This document shows positions 1-7,483 of a stretch of 64,000 nucleotides of DNA, piece after piece. This stretch comes from Pseudomonas sp. B21-056 (GTDB lineage Bacteria > Pseudomonadota > Gammaproteobacteria > Pseudomonadales > Pseudomonadaceae), in NCBI RefSeq assembly GCF_026016325.1, contig NZ_CP087203.1:4898001-4962000 (forward strand), read 5' to 3'. The translations under genes were made by a program, and so were the position numbers. A model generated the notes under the pieces. The model ran no database searches, was not told the DNA's origin, and saw only the letters and a list, made by a program, of their open reading frames with translations. The first letter of the stretch is position 1, and the number at the start of each line of letters is the position of its first letter.

Positions 1-154
1 AAAGACCATTGAGACTGACCTGTCTAGACAATCCCATTTGTCGGTGCACCGGGATTTAAAAGTCTTTTTGTCATCTCTGCTGGGGTATCCTGCCCGGGCT
101 TTACACAAGCGAGGATCTACCAGATCTACCAACAGACTTTGCGAGGAGCGCGAT

Positions 155-298
155 ATGCACGAGATTCCCAATCTCCCCTTCCCAAGCCTGCACGACACTG
201 AGCAGACGACCACGCTACAGGCCGCAGGGCAGCCAGACGCCCGGCAACCCGAGCCCAAAGAAGCCACTGAACGCCGCCAGGCCGACAGCGAAGACTGA
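155..298 (+). CDS. small uncharacterised hydrophilic protein (47 aa)
   Basis: A 47-residue acidic, polar protein starting MHEIPNLPFP and ending in ADSED. I chose the ATG at 155 because a GAGGAG Shine-Dalgarno lies just before it; the reading frame stays open upstream to 38 but that part has no good start signal. No membrane segment, signal peptide or recognised motif is visible, and the second half is rich in Glu, Gln, Ala and Arg. It is followed by a strong hairpin and then another small gene on the same strand. Function unknown; the well-placed ribosome site is the main reason to believe it is expressed. Confidence 0.5.
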   Translation: MHEIPNLPFPSLHDTEQTTTLQAAGQPDARQPEPKEATERRQADSED

Positions 299-318
299 TC
301 CACCCGCAGCACCAGACC

Positions 319-350
319 GTGTGGAAAGCGCTAAGATGCGCTTTCCACAC
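319..350. terminator. perfect 13-bp hairpin between two small genes
   Basis: Two 13-base arms (319-331 and 338-350) are exact reverse complements around a 6-base loop. The stem is strong but no T-run follows, so intrinsic termination is uncertain; it could equally be an mRNA stabiliser or processing site. It starts 20 bases after the stop of the 47-residue gene. Confidence 0.5.
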
Positions 351-373
351 TGCCTGAACCTCGAGCCCCCACC

Positions 374-568
374 ATGACCGATGACACCTCCCCCTTCAGC
401 GAAGCCCAAGCCAATGTGCTGATCGGCACCACTGAAAAAATGGTCGAAATCTGGACGCGCCTTTCGCCAGAGAAACAAGCCGCGCTGCTGGCCCGTTTCG
501 GCACCGAGGAAAATGCCCTCGCCGCGTTGGTCACCACACACCTGGTCGCCGGGCAAAACGACGACTGA
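374..568 (+). CDS. small uncharacterised helical protein (64 aa)
   Basis: A 64-residue soluble protein starting MTDDTSPFSE. The middle part (TEKMVEIWTRLSPEKQAALL) looks helical and amphipathic, and there are no Cys residues, membrane segments or signal peptide. I do not recognise a named family. It sits between a strong hairpin upstream and an MFS transporter downstream, all on the plus strand. Function unknown. The coding call rests on the clean frame and codon use like neighbouring genes. Confidence 0.55.
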   Translation: MTDDTSPFSEAQANVLIGTTEKMVEIWTRLSPEKQAALLARFGTEENALAALVTTHLVAGQNDD

Positions 569-662
569 CAGGCAAATAGTTTTACTTTTCCACGCTTCAC
601 CGCCACGCGCGCCGTTATCATAAGCAGCCTATCTATCCTGCTGCCCCGTGGACCTTTTCCCC

Positions 663-1862
663 ATGTCTGATTCCCAGCGCCCCCTGGCGGTCACGCTGCA
701 AGTCGTTTCCATCGTCCTCTTCACCTTCATCGGTTATCTGAATATCGGTATCCCCTTGGCCGTGCTGCCCGGGTTCGTCCACGGCGAGTTGGGTTTTGGC
801 GCGGTGATCGCCGGGCTGGTGATCAGCGTCCAGTACCTGGCCACCCTCCTCAGCCGTCCTTACGCGGGCAAGATTATCGACAACCTGGGCAGCAAGCGCG
901 CCGTCATCTTCGGCCTTGCCGGGTGTGGGTTGAGCGGCGTGTTCATGCTGGCGGCCGCCTGGACCCATGATCTGCCGACCCTGAGCCTGATCAGTCTGCT
1001 GATCGGTCGCCTGGTGCTGGGCAGCGCGGAAAGCCTGGTGGGTTCGGGCTCGATCGGCTGGGGCATCGGCCGGGTCGGCGCCGCGAATACCGCCAAGGTG
1101 ATTTCCTGGAACGGCATCGCCAGTTACGGCGCGCTGGCGATTGGCGCGCCGCTGGGGGTGTGGCTGGTCAAGTCCCTGGGGCTGTGGAGCATGGGCGTCA
1201 GTATCATCCTGCTGGCGGTGCTGGGGGTGGCGCTGGCCTGGCCGAAAACCGCCGCGCCCATCGTCGTCGGCGAACGCCTGCCGTTCATGCATGTGCTGGG
1301 GCGCGTCCTGCCCCACGGCAGCGGCCTGGCCCTGGGCTCTATTGGTTTCGGCACCATCGCCACGTTCATCACCCTGTACTACGCGACCCGGAACTGGGAC
1401 AACGCGGTGCTATGCCTGAGCCTGTTCGGTGCCTGCTTCATCGGTGCGCGCCTGCTGTTCGGCAACTTGATCAACCGCCTGGGAGGTTTTCGGGTGGCGA
1501 TTGCCTGCCTGTCGGTGGAAACCCTCGGCCTGTTGCTGTTGTGGCTGGCACCGGATGCCCATTGGGCGCTGGCGGGCGCGGCGTTGAGCGGCTTTGGGTT
1601 TTCCCTGGTGTTTCCGGCACTGGGTGTCGAGGCCGTCAACCTGGTGCCGGCCTCCAGCCGTGGGGCGGCGGTGGGCGCTTACTCGTTGTTCATCGACCTG
1701 TCGCTGGGGATCACCGGGCCGTTGGCGGGTGCGATTGCGGCGGGTTTCGGCTTTGCCTCGATCTTCCTGTTCGCGGCATTGGCAGCGCTCGGCGGCCTGG
1801 CGTTGAGCCTCTACCTGTACCGGCAGGCGCCGAGGTATCGCGAGGAACGGGATAGAAGCTAG
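663..1862 (+). CDS. MFS transporter, YfcJ/YhhS-type
   Basis: A 399-residue major facilitator superfamily membrane protein with about 12 hydrophobic segments. The N-terminal region ([17 protein letters not shown], then [18 protein letters not shown]) follows the pattern of the Escherichia coli YfcJ/YhhS group of putative small-molecule exporters, including the MFS loop 2-3 motif. The family's substrates are poorly defined; arabinose-like export has been suggested for relatives. An ATG at 663 is used; a GTG at 648 in the same frame is an alternative and neither has a strong ribosome site. Its stop overlaps the stop of convergent arfB by 4 bp. Inner membrane location is expected. Confidence 0.8.
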   Translation: MSDSQRPLAVTLQVVSIVLFTFIGYLNIGIPLAVLPGFVHGELGFGAVIAGLVISVQYLATLLSRPYAGKIIDNLGSKRAVIFGLAGCGLSGVFMLAAAWTHDLPTLSLISLLIGRLVLGSAESLVGSGSIGWGIGRVGAANTAKVISWNGIASYGALAIGAPLGVWLVKSLGLWSMGVSIILLAVLGVALAWPKTAAPIVVGERLPFMHVLGRVLPHGSGLALGSIGFGTIATFITLYYATRNWDNAVLCLSLFGACFIGARLLFGNLINRLGGFRVAIACLSVETLGLLLLWLAPDAHWALAGAALSGFGFSLVFPALGVEAVNLVPASSRGAAVGAYSLFIDLSLGITGPLAGAIAAGFGFASIFLFAALAALGGLALSLYLYRQAPRYREERDRS

Positions 1863-2272
1863 AAGTCCACTTTTCCGCGCCCAGCCTTGATCGAGCCACG
1901 TTTGCTCTTGGACTCCAGGCGACGGGTTTTCGAACCCAGGGTGGGTTTGGTCGGGCGGCGCTTCTTCTCGACCTTGGTGGCACTGAGGATCAACTCGGCC
2001 AGGCGCTCCAGTGCATCGGCCCGGTTCTGTTCCTGTGTCCGGTATTGCTGGGCCTTGATGATCAGCACGCCGTCGCTGGTGATGCGGCTGTCGCGCAGGG
2101 CCAGCAACCGCTCCTTGTAGAACTCGGGCAACGACGACGCCGGGATGTCGAAGCGCAGGTGCACGGCGCTGGACACCTTGTTGACGTTCTGTCCCCCCGC
2201 GCCCTGGGCGCGGATGGCCGTCAGCTCGATCTCGGCATCGGGAATGTGCACGTTGTTGGAAATCGCCAGCAT
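1859..2272 (-). CDS. arfB: peptidyl-tRNA hydrolase ArfB (YaeJ), ribosome rescue
   Basis: A 137-residue class I release-factor-like protein. Residues 20-35 contain the catalytic GGQ loop ([13 protein letters not shown]) that hydrolyses peptidyl-tRNA, and the last 30 or so residues form the basic tail ([10 protein letters not shown]..., RGKVDF) that enters the empty mRNA channel of a stalled ribosome. It lacks the stop-codon recognition domains of RF1/RF2, as expected for ArfB, and length matches the family. In E. coli it acts as a backup to tmRNA. It is transcribed towards the MFS gene and the two stops overlap. Confidence 0.95.
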   Translation of the reverse strand: MLAISNNVHIPDAEIELTAIRAQGAGGQNVNKVSSAVHLRFDIPASSLPEFYKERLLALRDSRITSDGVLIIKAQQYRTQEQNRADALERLAELILSATKVEKKRRPTKPTLGSKTRRLESKSKRGSIKAGRGKVDF

Positions 2273-2332
2273 GGAAAGTGTCCGGTATCAGGCCCCACAG
2301 AATACCCCGAATTCCCGAGACATCGCCTACCC

Positions 2333-2427
2333 CCTGTGGGAGCGAGCCTGCTCGCGATTGCGCAAGCATATCCAACATCGATTTCGACTGTCATGCCGCT
2401 ATCGCGAGCAAGCTCGCTCCCACAGGG
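2333..2427. repeat. REP doublet (inverted pair of GGGAGCGAGC-type REP)
   Basis: Two REP copies in opposite orientation: TGTGGGAGCGAGCCTGCTCG on the left and its near complement ending CTCGCTCCCACAGGG on the right, with about 45 bp of spacer. This is the doublet (REPIN) arrangement known in fluorescent pseudomonads. The right copy has an A variant (GAGCAAGCTC). It lies between arfB and the aroP-like gene. Confidence 0.9.
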
Positions 2428-2451
2428 TTCTAGGGCGAGCACTGGACCAGA

Positions 2452-2478
2452 AAAAACAAACCCGGCATTCAGCCGGGT
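2452..2478 (-). terminator. intrinsic terminator of the aroP-like gene
   Basis: On the minus strand a GC-rich stem, ACCCGGC paired with GCCGGGT around a 5-base loop, is followed by a run containing TTTGTTTTTTC. It lies 20 bp past the stop of the permease gene. Confidence 0.85.
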
Positions 2479-2497
2479 CTGTTGTGTTTCAGGTCTA

Positions 2498-3910
2498 CTA
2501 CTTGGCAACCGCCGCCACAGCCATTTCATGCCGGGCACTGCGCTTGTTCTTGATCACGTAGCACACCCACATGAACACCAGCCACACCGGAATCGCGTAC
2601 ACCGAAACCTGAATGCCGGGAATCATCAGCATCACGCCGAGGATGAACACCACGAACGCCAGGCAGACGTAGTTGCCGTAGGGGTACCACAGCGCCTTGA
2701 ACAGCGGCACCTGGCGAGTCTGGTTCATGTGCTGGCGGAATTTGAAGTGCGAGTAGCTGATCATCGCCCAGTTGATCACCAGGGTCGCGACCACCAACGA
2801 CATCAGCAACTCCAGCGCATGTTGCGGGATCAGGTAGTTCAACAGCACCGCCACCAGCGTCACCGCCGCCGAGGCGAGGATCGAACGCACCGGCACGCCG
2901 CGCTTGTCGATCTTGGCCAGGGCTTTGGGTGCATCACCCTGCTCGGCCATGCCCAGCAGCATGCGGCTGTTGCAGTAGGTACCGCTGTTGTACACCGACA
3001 GCGCGGCGGTCAGCACCACGAAGTTGAGGATGTGCGCAGCGGTGTTGCTACCCAGCATCGAGAACACCTGCACGAACGGGCTGCCGCTGTAGGCATCGCC
3101 GGAGGCGTTGAGCGTGGCCAGCAAACTGTCCCAAGGGGTCAGGGACAACAGAACCACCAGGGCACCAATGTAGAAAATCAGGATCCGGTAGATCACCTGG
3201 TTGATGGCCTTGGGAATCACGGTTTTCGGTTTGTCCGCTTCGGCGGCCGTGAAACCGAGCATTTCCAGGCCACCGAAGGAAAACATGATGATCGCCATCG
3301 CCATCACCAGGCCGCTCACGCCATTGGGGAAGAACCCGCCGTGGGACCACAGGTTGGTCAACGACGCTTGCGGGCCGCCGTGACCGCTGACCAGCAGGTA
3401 GCTGCCCAGGGCAATCATGCCGACAATCGCCACGACCTTGATGATCGCGAACCAGAATTCGGCTTCACCGAAGACCTTGACGTTGGCCAGGTTGATGGCG
3501 TTGATCAGGATGAAAAACGCCGCCGCCGAGGCCCAGCTCGGGATGTCCGGTGCCCAGTAGTGGATGTACTTGCCCACGGCCGTCAGCTCGGACATGCCCA
3601 CCAGGATGTAGAGGATCCAGCAGTTCCAACCCGACAGGAAGCCGGCGAAACCGCCCCAGTACTTGTGGGCAAAGTGGCTGAACGAACCGGCCACCGGCTC
3701 TTCGACGATCATTTCGCCCAACTGGCGCATGATCATGAAGGCAATGAAGCCGCAGATGGCGTAGCCCAGGATCATCGACGGGCCGGCTGATTTCAGCACC
3801 CCCGCCGAACCCAGGAACAGCCCGGTACCAATCGCGCCGCCGAGGGCGATCAATTGAATATGTCGATTTTTCAGGCCGCGTTTCAGCTCGCCTGTATTTC
3901 CAACGGTCAT
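2498..3910 (-). CDS. aroP: AroP-like amino acid:proton symporter
   Basis: A 470-residue APC-superfamily permease with about 12 membrane helices. The start (LKRGLKNRHIQLIALGGAIG) and the blocks MRQLGEMIVEEPVAGSFSHF and INAINLANVKVFGEAEFWFA follow E. coli AroP/PheP closely, so import of aromatic amino acids is the best guess; other members of this subfamily carry GABA, proline or D-serine/alanine, so substrate is inferred. The start ATG has a good AGGTGA site. It is a single-gene unit with a terminator and a long gene-free region in front of it. Inner membrane. Confidence 0.8.
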   Translation of the reverse strand: MTVGNTGELKRGLKNRHIQLIALGGAIGTGLFLGSAGVLKSAGPSMILGYAICGFIAFMIMRQLGEMIVEEPVAGSFSHFAHKYWGGFAGFLSGWNCWILYILVGMSELTAVGKYIHYWAPDIPSWASAAAFFILINAINLANVKVFGEAEFWFAIIKVVAIVGMIALGSYLLVSGHGGPQASLTNLWSHGGFFPNGVSGLVMAMAIIMFSFGGLEMLGFTAAEADKPKTVIPKAINQVIYRILIFYIGALVVLLSLTPWDSLLATLNASGDAYSGSPFVQVFSMLGSNTAAHILNFVVLTAALSVYNSGTYCNSRMLLGMAEQGDAPKALAKIDKRGVPVRSILASAAVTLVAVLLNYLIPQHALELLMSLVVATLVINWAMISYSHFKFRQHMNQTRQVPLFKALWYPYGNYVCLAFVVFILGVMLMIPGIQVSVYAIPVWLVFMWVCYVIKNKRSARHEMAVAAVAK

Positions 3911-4295
3911 GCGTCACCTGTTTGTTTTTATCTGTGACGAAATCGAACCCGACACGCTTGTGACGTGGCGGAATGAGCAAGGCGGATAACCTTGAAGATG
4001 CGTGGGTACGCGAAGGGTCACAGTAAAACGGGGCGCATTGTACACCGCCGACCCTTGGCCGCCAGACACCCTGACAAGGCATGAGGCGCATCTGACCCTT
4101 CCCACGGATTGGAAACAAGCCGGCCAACACCCGCTGACACGACGCATGAAAGGTCTGCTGGAAGCTTTTTCTTACATCCACAGGGAGGGGAACTTCAAAC
4201 CGGGCGTGCGCACAATTTTCGTCAGTATTTCTTTACGAGGCGTAACGCAATTTTTCCATGTAGGAATTTTCTGTAGGCCGTCTGCAAATTGACGG

Positions 4296-4309
4296 TAGGA
4301 AGCTTCCTA
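4296..4309. promoter_or_regulatory. 14-bp perfect palindrome, possible operator
   Basis: TAGGAAGCTTCCTA is fully self-complementary and lies just after a TTGACG that could serve as a -35 element (4289-4294); no good -10 is seen at the right spacing. It stands in the AT-rich stretch upstream of the peptide gene. A protein binding site is an inference only. Confidence 0.25.
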
Positions 4310-4480
4310 ATCAATAAACCCTACAGGTCGCTGTTTTTAATGAGCAAAAAACTTCGCAATAAATAGAATAAAAAGTTCATCTCAAAAAAATAAAATTATT
4401 TTTTGCATTCCAAAAAACCGTCGACTAGGTTTTAGCGACTTGCCCAGGCATCGTGCCGGCAAGCCTTGCGGCGCCATACG

Positions 4481-4496
4481 CGGTCAGTTTTTTCAC
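4481..4496 (+). promoter_or_regulatory. imperfect ColR-like site upstream of the peptide gene
   Basis: The 3' half TTTTTCAC (4489-4496) is identical to the core of the ColR binding motif I recall from P. putida, YYNASNNY followed by TTTTTCAC. The 5' half matches with two mismatches. It ends 50 bp before the peptide start. Two better copies occur in the ColRS locus of this window (25043-25058 and 27157-27172), but this one may be chance. Confidence 0.3.
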
Positions 4497-4545
4497 TCAC
4501 CCGATTGCCCGCAACTTTCCGTAAAAGTCATCTAGGAGATTCACT

Positions 4546-4683
4546 ATGCAAGCACTGGACAAAGACTTGGAAACCGAACTGCAACTGGACGAATGGTTTG
4601 AAGCGCCAACCCATGAAGCCGCCGTTGAAATGATGCAAGCCGACGCCGTTGTGCCGTTCGGCACGGCGATGTGGCCTCTGTAA
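4546..4683 (+). CDS. 45-residue acidic peptide, candidate RiPP precursor or signal
   Basis: A small gene with a textbook AGGAGA ribosome site 6 bases before the ATG. The 45-residue product begins MQALDKDLETELQLDEWFEA and ends VVPFGTAMWPL. Residues 1-33 are strongly acidic and probably helical, and the last 11 residues are hydrophobic and uncharged with one Trp: the leader/core look of ribosomally made, modified peptides. There is no Cys and no double-Gly leader. It is followed by a hairpin and, 102 bp later, by an M29-peptidase-like gene. I do not recognise the family. It is not PqqA, which has a Glu-x3-Tyr core. That it is a precursor peptide is inference from composition and context. Confidence 0.6.
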   Translation: MQALDKDLETELQLDEWFEAPTHEAAVEMMQADAVVPFGTAMWPL

Positions 4684-4693
4684 GCGCAACCCG

Positions 4694-4722
4694 GCGGAGC
4701 TGATCCGGCCGGTAGGCTCCGC
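4694..4722 (+). terminator. hairpin between peptide gene and M29-like gene
   Basis: GCGGAGC (4694-4700) pairs with GCTCCGC (4716-4722); the 15-base loop holds a self-complementary CCGGCCGG. The tail TACTTTAT is only weakly T-rich, so it looks like a leaky terminator or mRNA-end protector. That would give more peptide than enzyme, as is common for precursor peptide genes. Confidence 0.45.
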
Positions 4723-4785
4723 TACTTTATCCGCCACTTTTAGCAGGTTGTCCGGGACGCTCATTTATCAGGGAAGAAAACAAGT

Positions 4786-5751
4786 ATGGACACACAACGA
4801 GCCATCTCACATTTCCTTTACTACCTCGAACACCATCCCGCCCTGGCCGGCATCCAACCCGCCAAGGTACTGCTCGGCCATACCGCCGATTACGAAGCAC
4901 TGACCGGCGCCATCGCCGAACAGGCCGGCAGCGGCTCGCCTTTCCGGTTCAGCGCCATGCGCCTGGACCTTGAACCCACGGAGCGTCTGTCCAAGGCCAT
5001 TGCCGACAGCGATCTGTACATTTTCTTCTACGACTCTTCCACCCTGCCCAACCCACGGCCTGACGGCCCGGACTTTGTCCGTGCGCTGCAAGGCGTGATG
5101 GCGGACAACTGGAAGAAATCGCTGCTGTTCAAGGACTACGGCGATTATTTCTACGACACCTTCAGTGTCATCCCGCAGCGCATCGCCGGGCTCAACAGTC
5201 ATCTCATCCAGCGTATGTCCCAGGCGACGACGTTGAGCTTCCAGGATGAGTATGGCTCGTACTTCGACACGGCCCTGAACAGCGTCAAGAAGTGGACCGA
5301 CATCAACGGCGTCGGCAACTACGACCTGGCCCCCGGCGAAATCGCCACCCACAGCGACACCATCAATGGCCGGGTGAGCTTTGTCGGCACCTTCCTGAGC
5401 ACCATTCCGTTCGCACGCAAATATGGCGTGCTGCAATCGCCGCTGGAGCTGTGGATCGAAGACTCCACCATCCAGAAAATCGCCACCGAGGTGCCGGGGC
5501 TGGAACACGACTTCAACCGCTACCTGGACGCCAACCCGTCCAACCGGCGCATCGAGGAACTGGGGATCGGCACCAACGAAGGGGTCAAGAGCCTGTATGC
5601 CCGCAATGCCGGGTTCGAGGAACGCCATTGCGGCCTGCACCTGGGACTGGGTGGTGGGGCCAAGGGCAGTCATCACCTGGATCTGATTTTCGAAAACGGT
5701 GTGCTGGCGCTGGATGATGAGCCGATGTTTGATGGGCGGTTTGTGCTTTAG
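4786..5751 (+). CDS. M29-type aminopeptidase-like protein
   Basis: A 321-residue soluble protein without signal peptide. Its C-terminal half resembles the M29 (aminopeptidase T/S) metallopeptidase domain: a PGEIAT block with Glu185, the INGRVSF strand at 193-199, EELGIGTN with Glu257/Glu258, CGLHLGLGGG with His285, and HHLDLIF with His297 and Asp299. These correspond to the Glu, Glu, His and His-x-Asp metal ligands of the family, so the metal site seems intact. It is shorter than typical M29 enzymes (about 400 residues) and its N-terminal 170 residues are not recognised. Co-oriented with the 45-residue peptide gene, which suggests it trims or binds that peptide; this is inferred. General leucyl-type aminopeptidase is the alternative. 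Confidence 0.7.
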   Translation: MDTQRAISHFLYYLEHHPALAGIQPAKVLLGHTADYEALTGAIAEQAGSGSPFRFSAMRLDLEPTERLSKAIADSDLYIFFYDSSTLPNPRPDGPDFVRALQGVMADNWKKSLLFKDYGDYFYDTFSVIPQRIAGLNSHLIQRMSQATTLSFQDEYGSYFDTALNSVKKWTDINGVGNYDLAPGEIATHSDTINGRVSFVGTFLSTIPFARKYGVLQSPLELWIEDSTIQKIATEVPGLEHDFNRYLDANPSNRRIEELGIGTNEGVKSLYARNAGFEERHCGLHLGLGGGAKGSHHLDLIFENGVLALDDEPMFDGRFVL

Positions 5752-5787
5752 GGCAGCCTTTGGAGATGCGGTGCGGCTGCCGGCCTC

Positions 5788-5883
5788 ATCGCGAGCAGGC
5801 TCGCTCCCACAGTTGATCTCCAGCGTATGGAAAACTTGTGTTCACCACTGTCCCTTGTGGGAGCGAGCCTGCTCGCGATAGCG
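5788..5883. repeat. REP doublet, opposite arrangement
   Basis: Left copy reads ATCGCGAGCAGGCTCGCTCC...CACAG (5788-5812) and right copy TGTGGGAGCGAGCCTGCTCG...(5855-5883). The two face the opposite way to the other doublets in this window, so the stems here are formed from the reverse order of the same units. It lies past the stop of the M29-like gene. Confidence 0.85.
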
Positions 5884-5915
5884 GCCTCATTTGCACCCCA
5901 TCACTAAAGCCAGCC

Positions 5916-5951
5916 CCAAAAAAAACGCCAACCCAACGGTTGGCGTTTTTT
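5916..5951. terminator. bidirectional terminator between M29-like gene and rluB
   Basis: AACGCCAACC (5924-5933) pairs with GGTTGGCGTT (5938-5947) around CAAC. An A-run precedes and a T-run follows, so it can end transcription from both convergent genes. Confidence 0.9.
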
Positions 5952-5984
5952 CTTGCAGCTTGCCGCTAGCAGCTCAAACCCGCC

Positions 5985-7202
5985 TTACTCCGGCTTGCGC
6001 CGCCCAAACCCCGGACGCTGCCCCGAGCCCGCCGGTGTGCCGCGGCGCTTGCCCGACGGTGCATCACGATCCACCAGGGTGATGGCCGGGCGCTTCTTCG
6101 AGGTCGGCTTGGCCGGACGCTTGACGTCGGCCGGGCGTTCAGCCACCGGTGTGCCGCGACCTTCGCCACGCTCGGTACGGCCATTGGCCGGGCGAGGCGT
6201 GCGTGGACCGCGTTCGCCGTCCTGGCGAGGCGCCGGCTTGCGGGCCGGGCGTTCGCCTTCGATCTGCGGCTCGCGAGGAGCACGCGGGCCAGGCGCCGCG
6301 CCTTCAGCCGCTGGACGCAAGGTCCGCACGCGTTCGGTCTTGCCCATCGGACGGGAGGATTTACGCTGCATCCGCTCCAGCTTGTCCTTGCTCTTGGCGG
6401 TCATCTGCGGCATTGCCACAGGTGCGAGCCCCACTTCGGCCGAGAGGATGTCGACTTCCTGCTGGCTCATTTCGCGCCAGCGGCCCATCGGCAGGTCGGA
6501 ATTGAGGAACACCGGGCCGAAACGCACACGCTTCAGACGGCTGACCACCAGCCCCTGGGATTCCCACAGGCGCCGCACTTCACGGTTACGGCCTTCCATC
6601 ACCACGCAGTGGTACCAGTGGTTGAAACCTTCACCACCCGGCGCCTGCTTGATGTCGGTGAAACGCGCCGGGCCGTCTTCCAGCACGACGCCGGTCTTCA
6701 GGCGCTCGATCATCTCATCGTCGACTTCGCCCCGTACACGCACGGCATACTCGCGGTCCATCTCGTAGGACGGGTGCATCAGGCGGTTGGCCAGTTCACC
6801 GTCGGTGGTGAACATCAGCAAGCCGGTGGTGTTGATGTCGAGGCGGCCGATGTTGATCCAGCGACCTTCTTTCGGACGCGGCATCTTGTCGAACACGGTC
6901 GGACGGCCTTCCGGGTCGTCACGGGTGCAGATCTCGCCGTCGGGTTTGTTGTACATGATCACGCGGCGCACCGTTTCGGCGGCCTCTTCGCGCTTGATGA
7001 CCTTGCCATCGATGGTGATGGCGTCGTGCATGTCGACGCGCAGGCCCAAGGTGGCATCTTTGCCATTGACCTTGATCCGGCCCTGGGTGATCCAGGCTTC
7101 CACGTCGCGGCGCGAGCCGACGCCGATACGGGCGAGGACTTTCTGCAGTTTCTCGCCTGCGGGGCCGATTTCGTGGCTGTCGTTCTGGTCTTGATCTTTC
7201 AT
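5985..7202 (-). CDS. rluB: 23S rRNA pseudouridine synthase RluB
   Basis: A 405-residue RsuA-family pseudouridine synthase expected to modify U2605 of 23S rRNA. An S4 RNA-binding domain occupies about residues 15-75 (KLQKVLARIGVGSRRDVEAW), and the catalytic block GRLDINTTG holds the nucleophile Asp122. From about residue 255 to the end there is a long low-complexity tail rich in Arg, Lys, Pro and Gly, common in Pseudomonas RluB and probably disordered, RNA-binding. The ATG at 7202 is chosen for the GGGAGG site upstream; a GTG three codons earlier is less likely. It is downstream of scpB with a REP doublet between. Confidence 0.92.
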   Translation of the reverse strand: MKDQDQNDSHEIGPAGEKLQKVLARIGVGSRRDVEAWITQGRIKVNGKDATLGLRVDMHDAITIDGKVIKREEAAETVRRVIMYNKPDGEICTRDDPEGRPTVFDKMPRPKEGRWINIGRLDINTTGLLMFTTDGELANRLMHPSYEMDREYAVRVRGEVDDEMIERLKTGVVLEDGPARFTDIKQAPGGEGFNHWYHCVVMEGRNREVRRLWESQGLVVSRLKRVRFGPVFLNSDLPMGRWREMSQQEVDILSAEVGLAPVAMPQMTAKSKDKLERMQRKSSRPMGKTERVRTLRPAAEGAAPGPRAPREPQIEGERPARKPAPRQDGERGPRTPRPANGRTERGEGRGTPVAERPADVKRPAKPTSKKRPAITLVDRDAPSGKRRGTPAGSGQRPGFGRRKPE

Positions 7203-7370
7203 GCTGGGCACCTCCCGGTGTGGTCTTGAAAAGGGTCGTTTGGCGAAGGGATCGCCAAAGGGTCGCGAATCATACGCCCGTTGAGGCGTTTGCGCATCAG
7301 AGACTAGTTGATCGAGGGGTGTTCAGTGGGTTTTCCGCCGATCGGTGGTCTACTGTCCCTGCATTCCCTT

Positions 7371-7463
7371 TGTGGGAGCGAGCCTGCTCGCGATGACGGC
7401 GGCATGTCCAACATTGATGCAGGCTTAACGACCGCTATCGCGAGCAGGCTCGCTCCCACAGGG
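7371..7463. repeat. REP doublet between scpB and rluB
   Basis: TGTGGGAGCGAGCCTGCTCG-type copy at the left and its inverted copy (CTATCGCGAGCAGG...CCCACAG) at the right, about 35 bp apart. It lies 20 bp beyond the stop of scpB, in the transcript between scpB and rluB. Confidence 0.9.
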
Positions 7464-7483
7464 GGATTGCGGTGTCAGCTGGA

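Larger units (their letters stand above)
3911..4545. other. 635-bp gene-free region, AT-rich in its right half
   Basis: No convincing gene lies between the divergent aroP-like gene and the 45-residue peptide. The left part (to about 4200) has ordinary GC content and should hold the permease promoter. From about 4200 to 4440 it is strikingly AT-rich for this genome, with a 14-bp palindrome at 4296-4309 and an AT-only hairpin (AAAAAATAA / TTATTTTTT) at 4385-4404. A 96-codon open frame at 4002-4292 has no ribosome site or recognisable product and is taken as chance. Long leader or regulatory DNA, or a small RNA, is possible. Confidence 0.6.

Noticed and set aside
38..154. N-terminal extension of the first small gene from 38
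   Set aside because: No ribosome site, different composition; the ATG at 155 has a good one.
2045..3790. 581-codon plus-strand frame opposite the aroP-like gene
   Set aside because: His/Gln/Arg-rich shadow running across arfB, a REP doublet and the permease; no plausible single protein.
4002..4292. 96-codon frame upstream of the peptide gene
   Set aside because: No ribosome site, ordinary composition for chance, no recognisable product.
4546..4683. pqqA
   Set aside because: No Glu-x3-Tyr pair, length 45 rather than about 24 and no pqq genes nearby.
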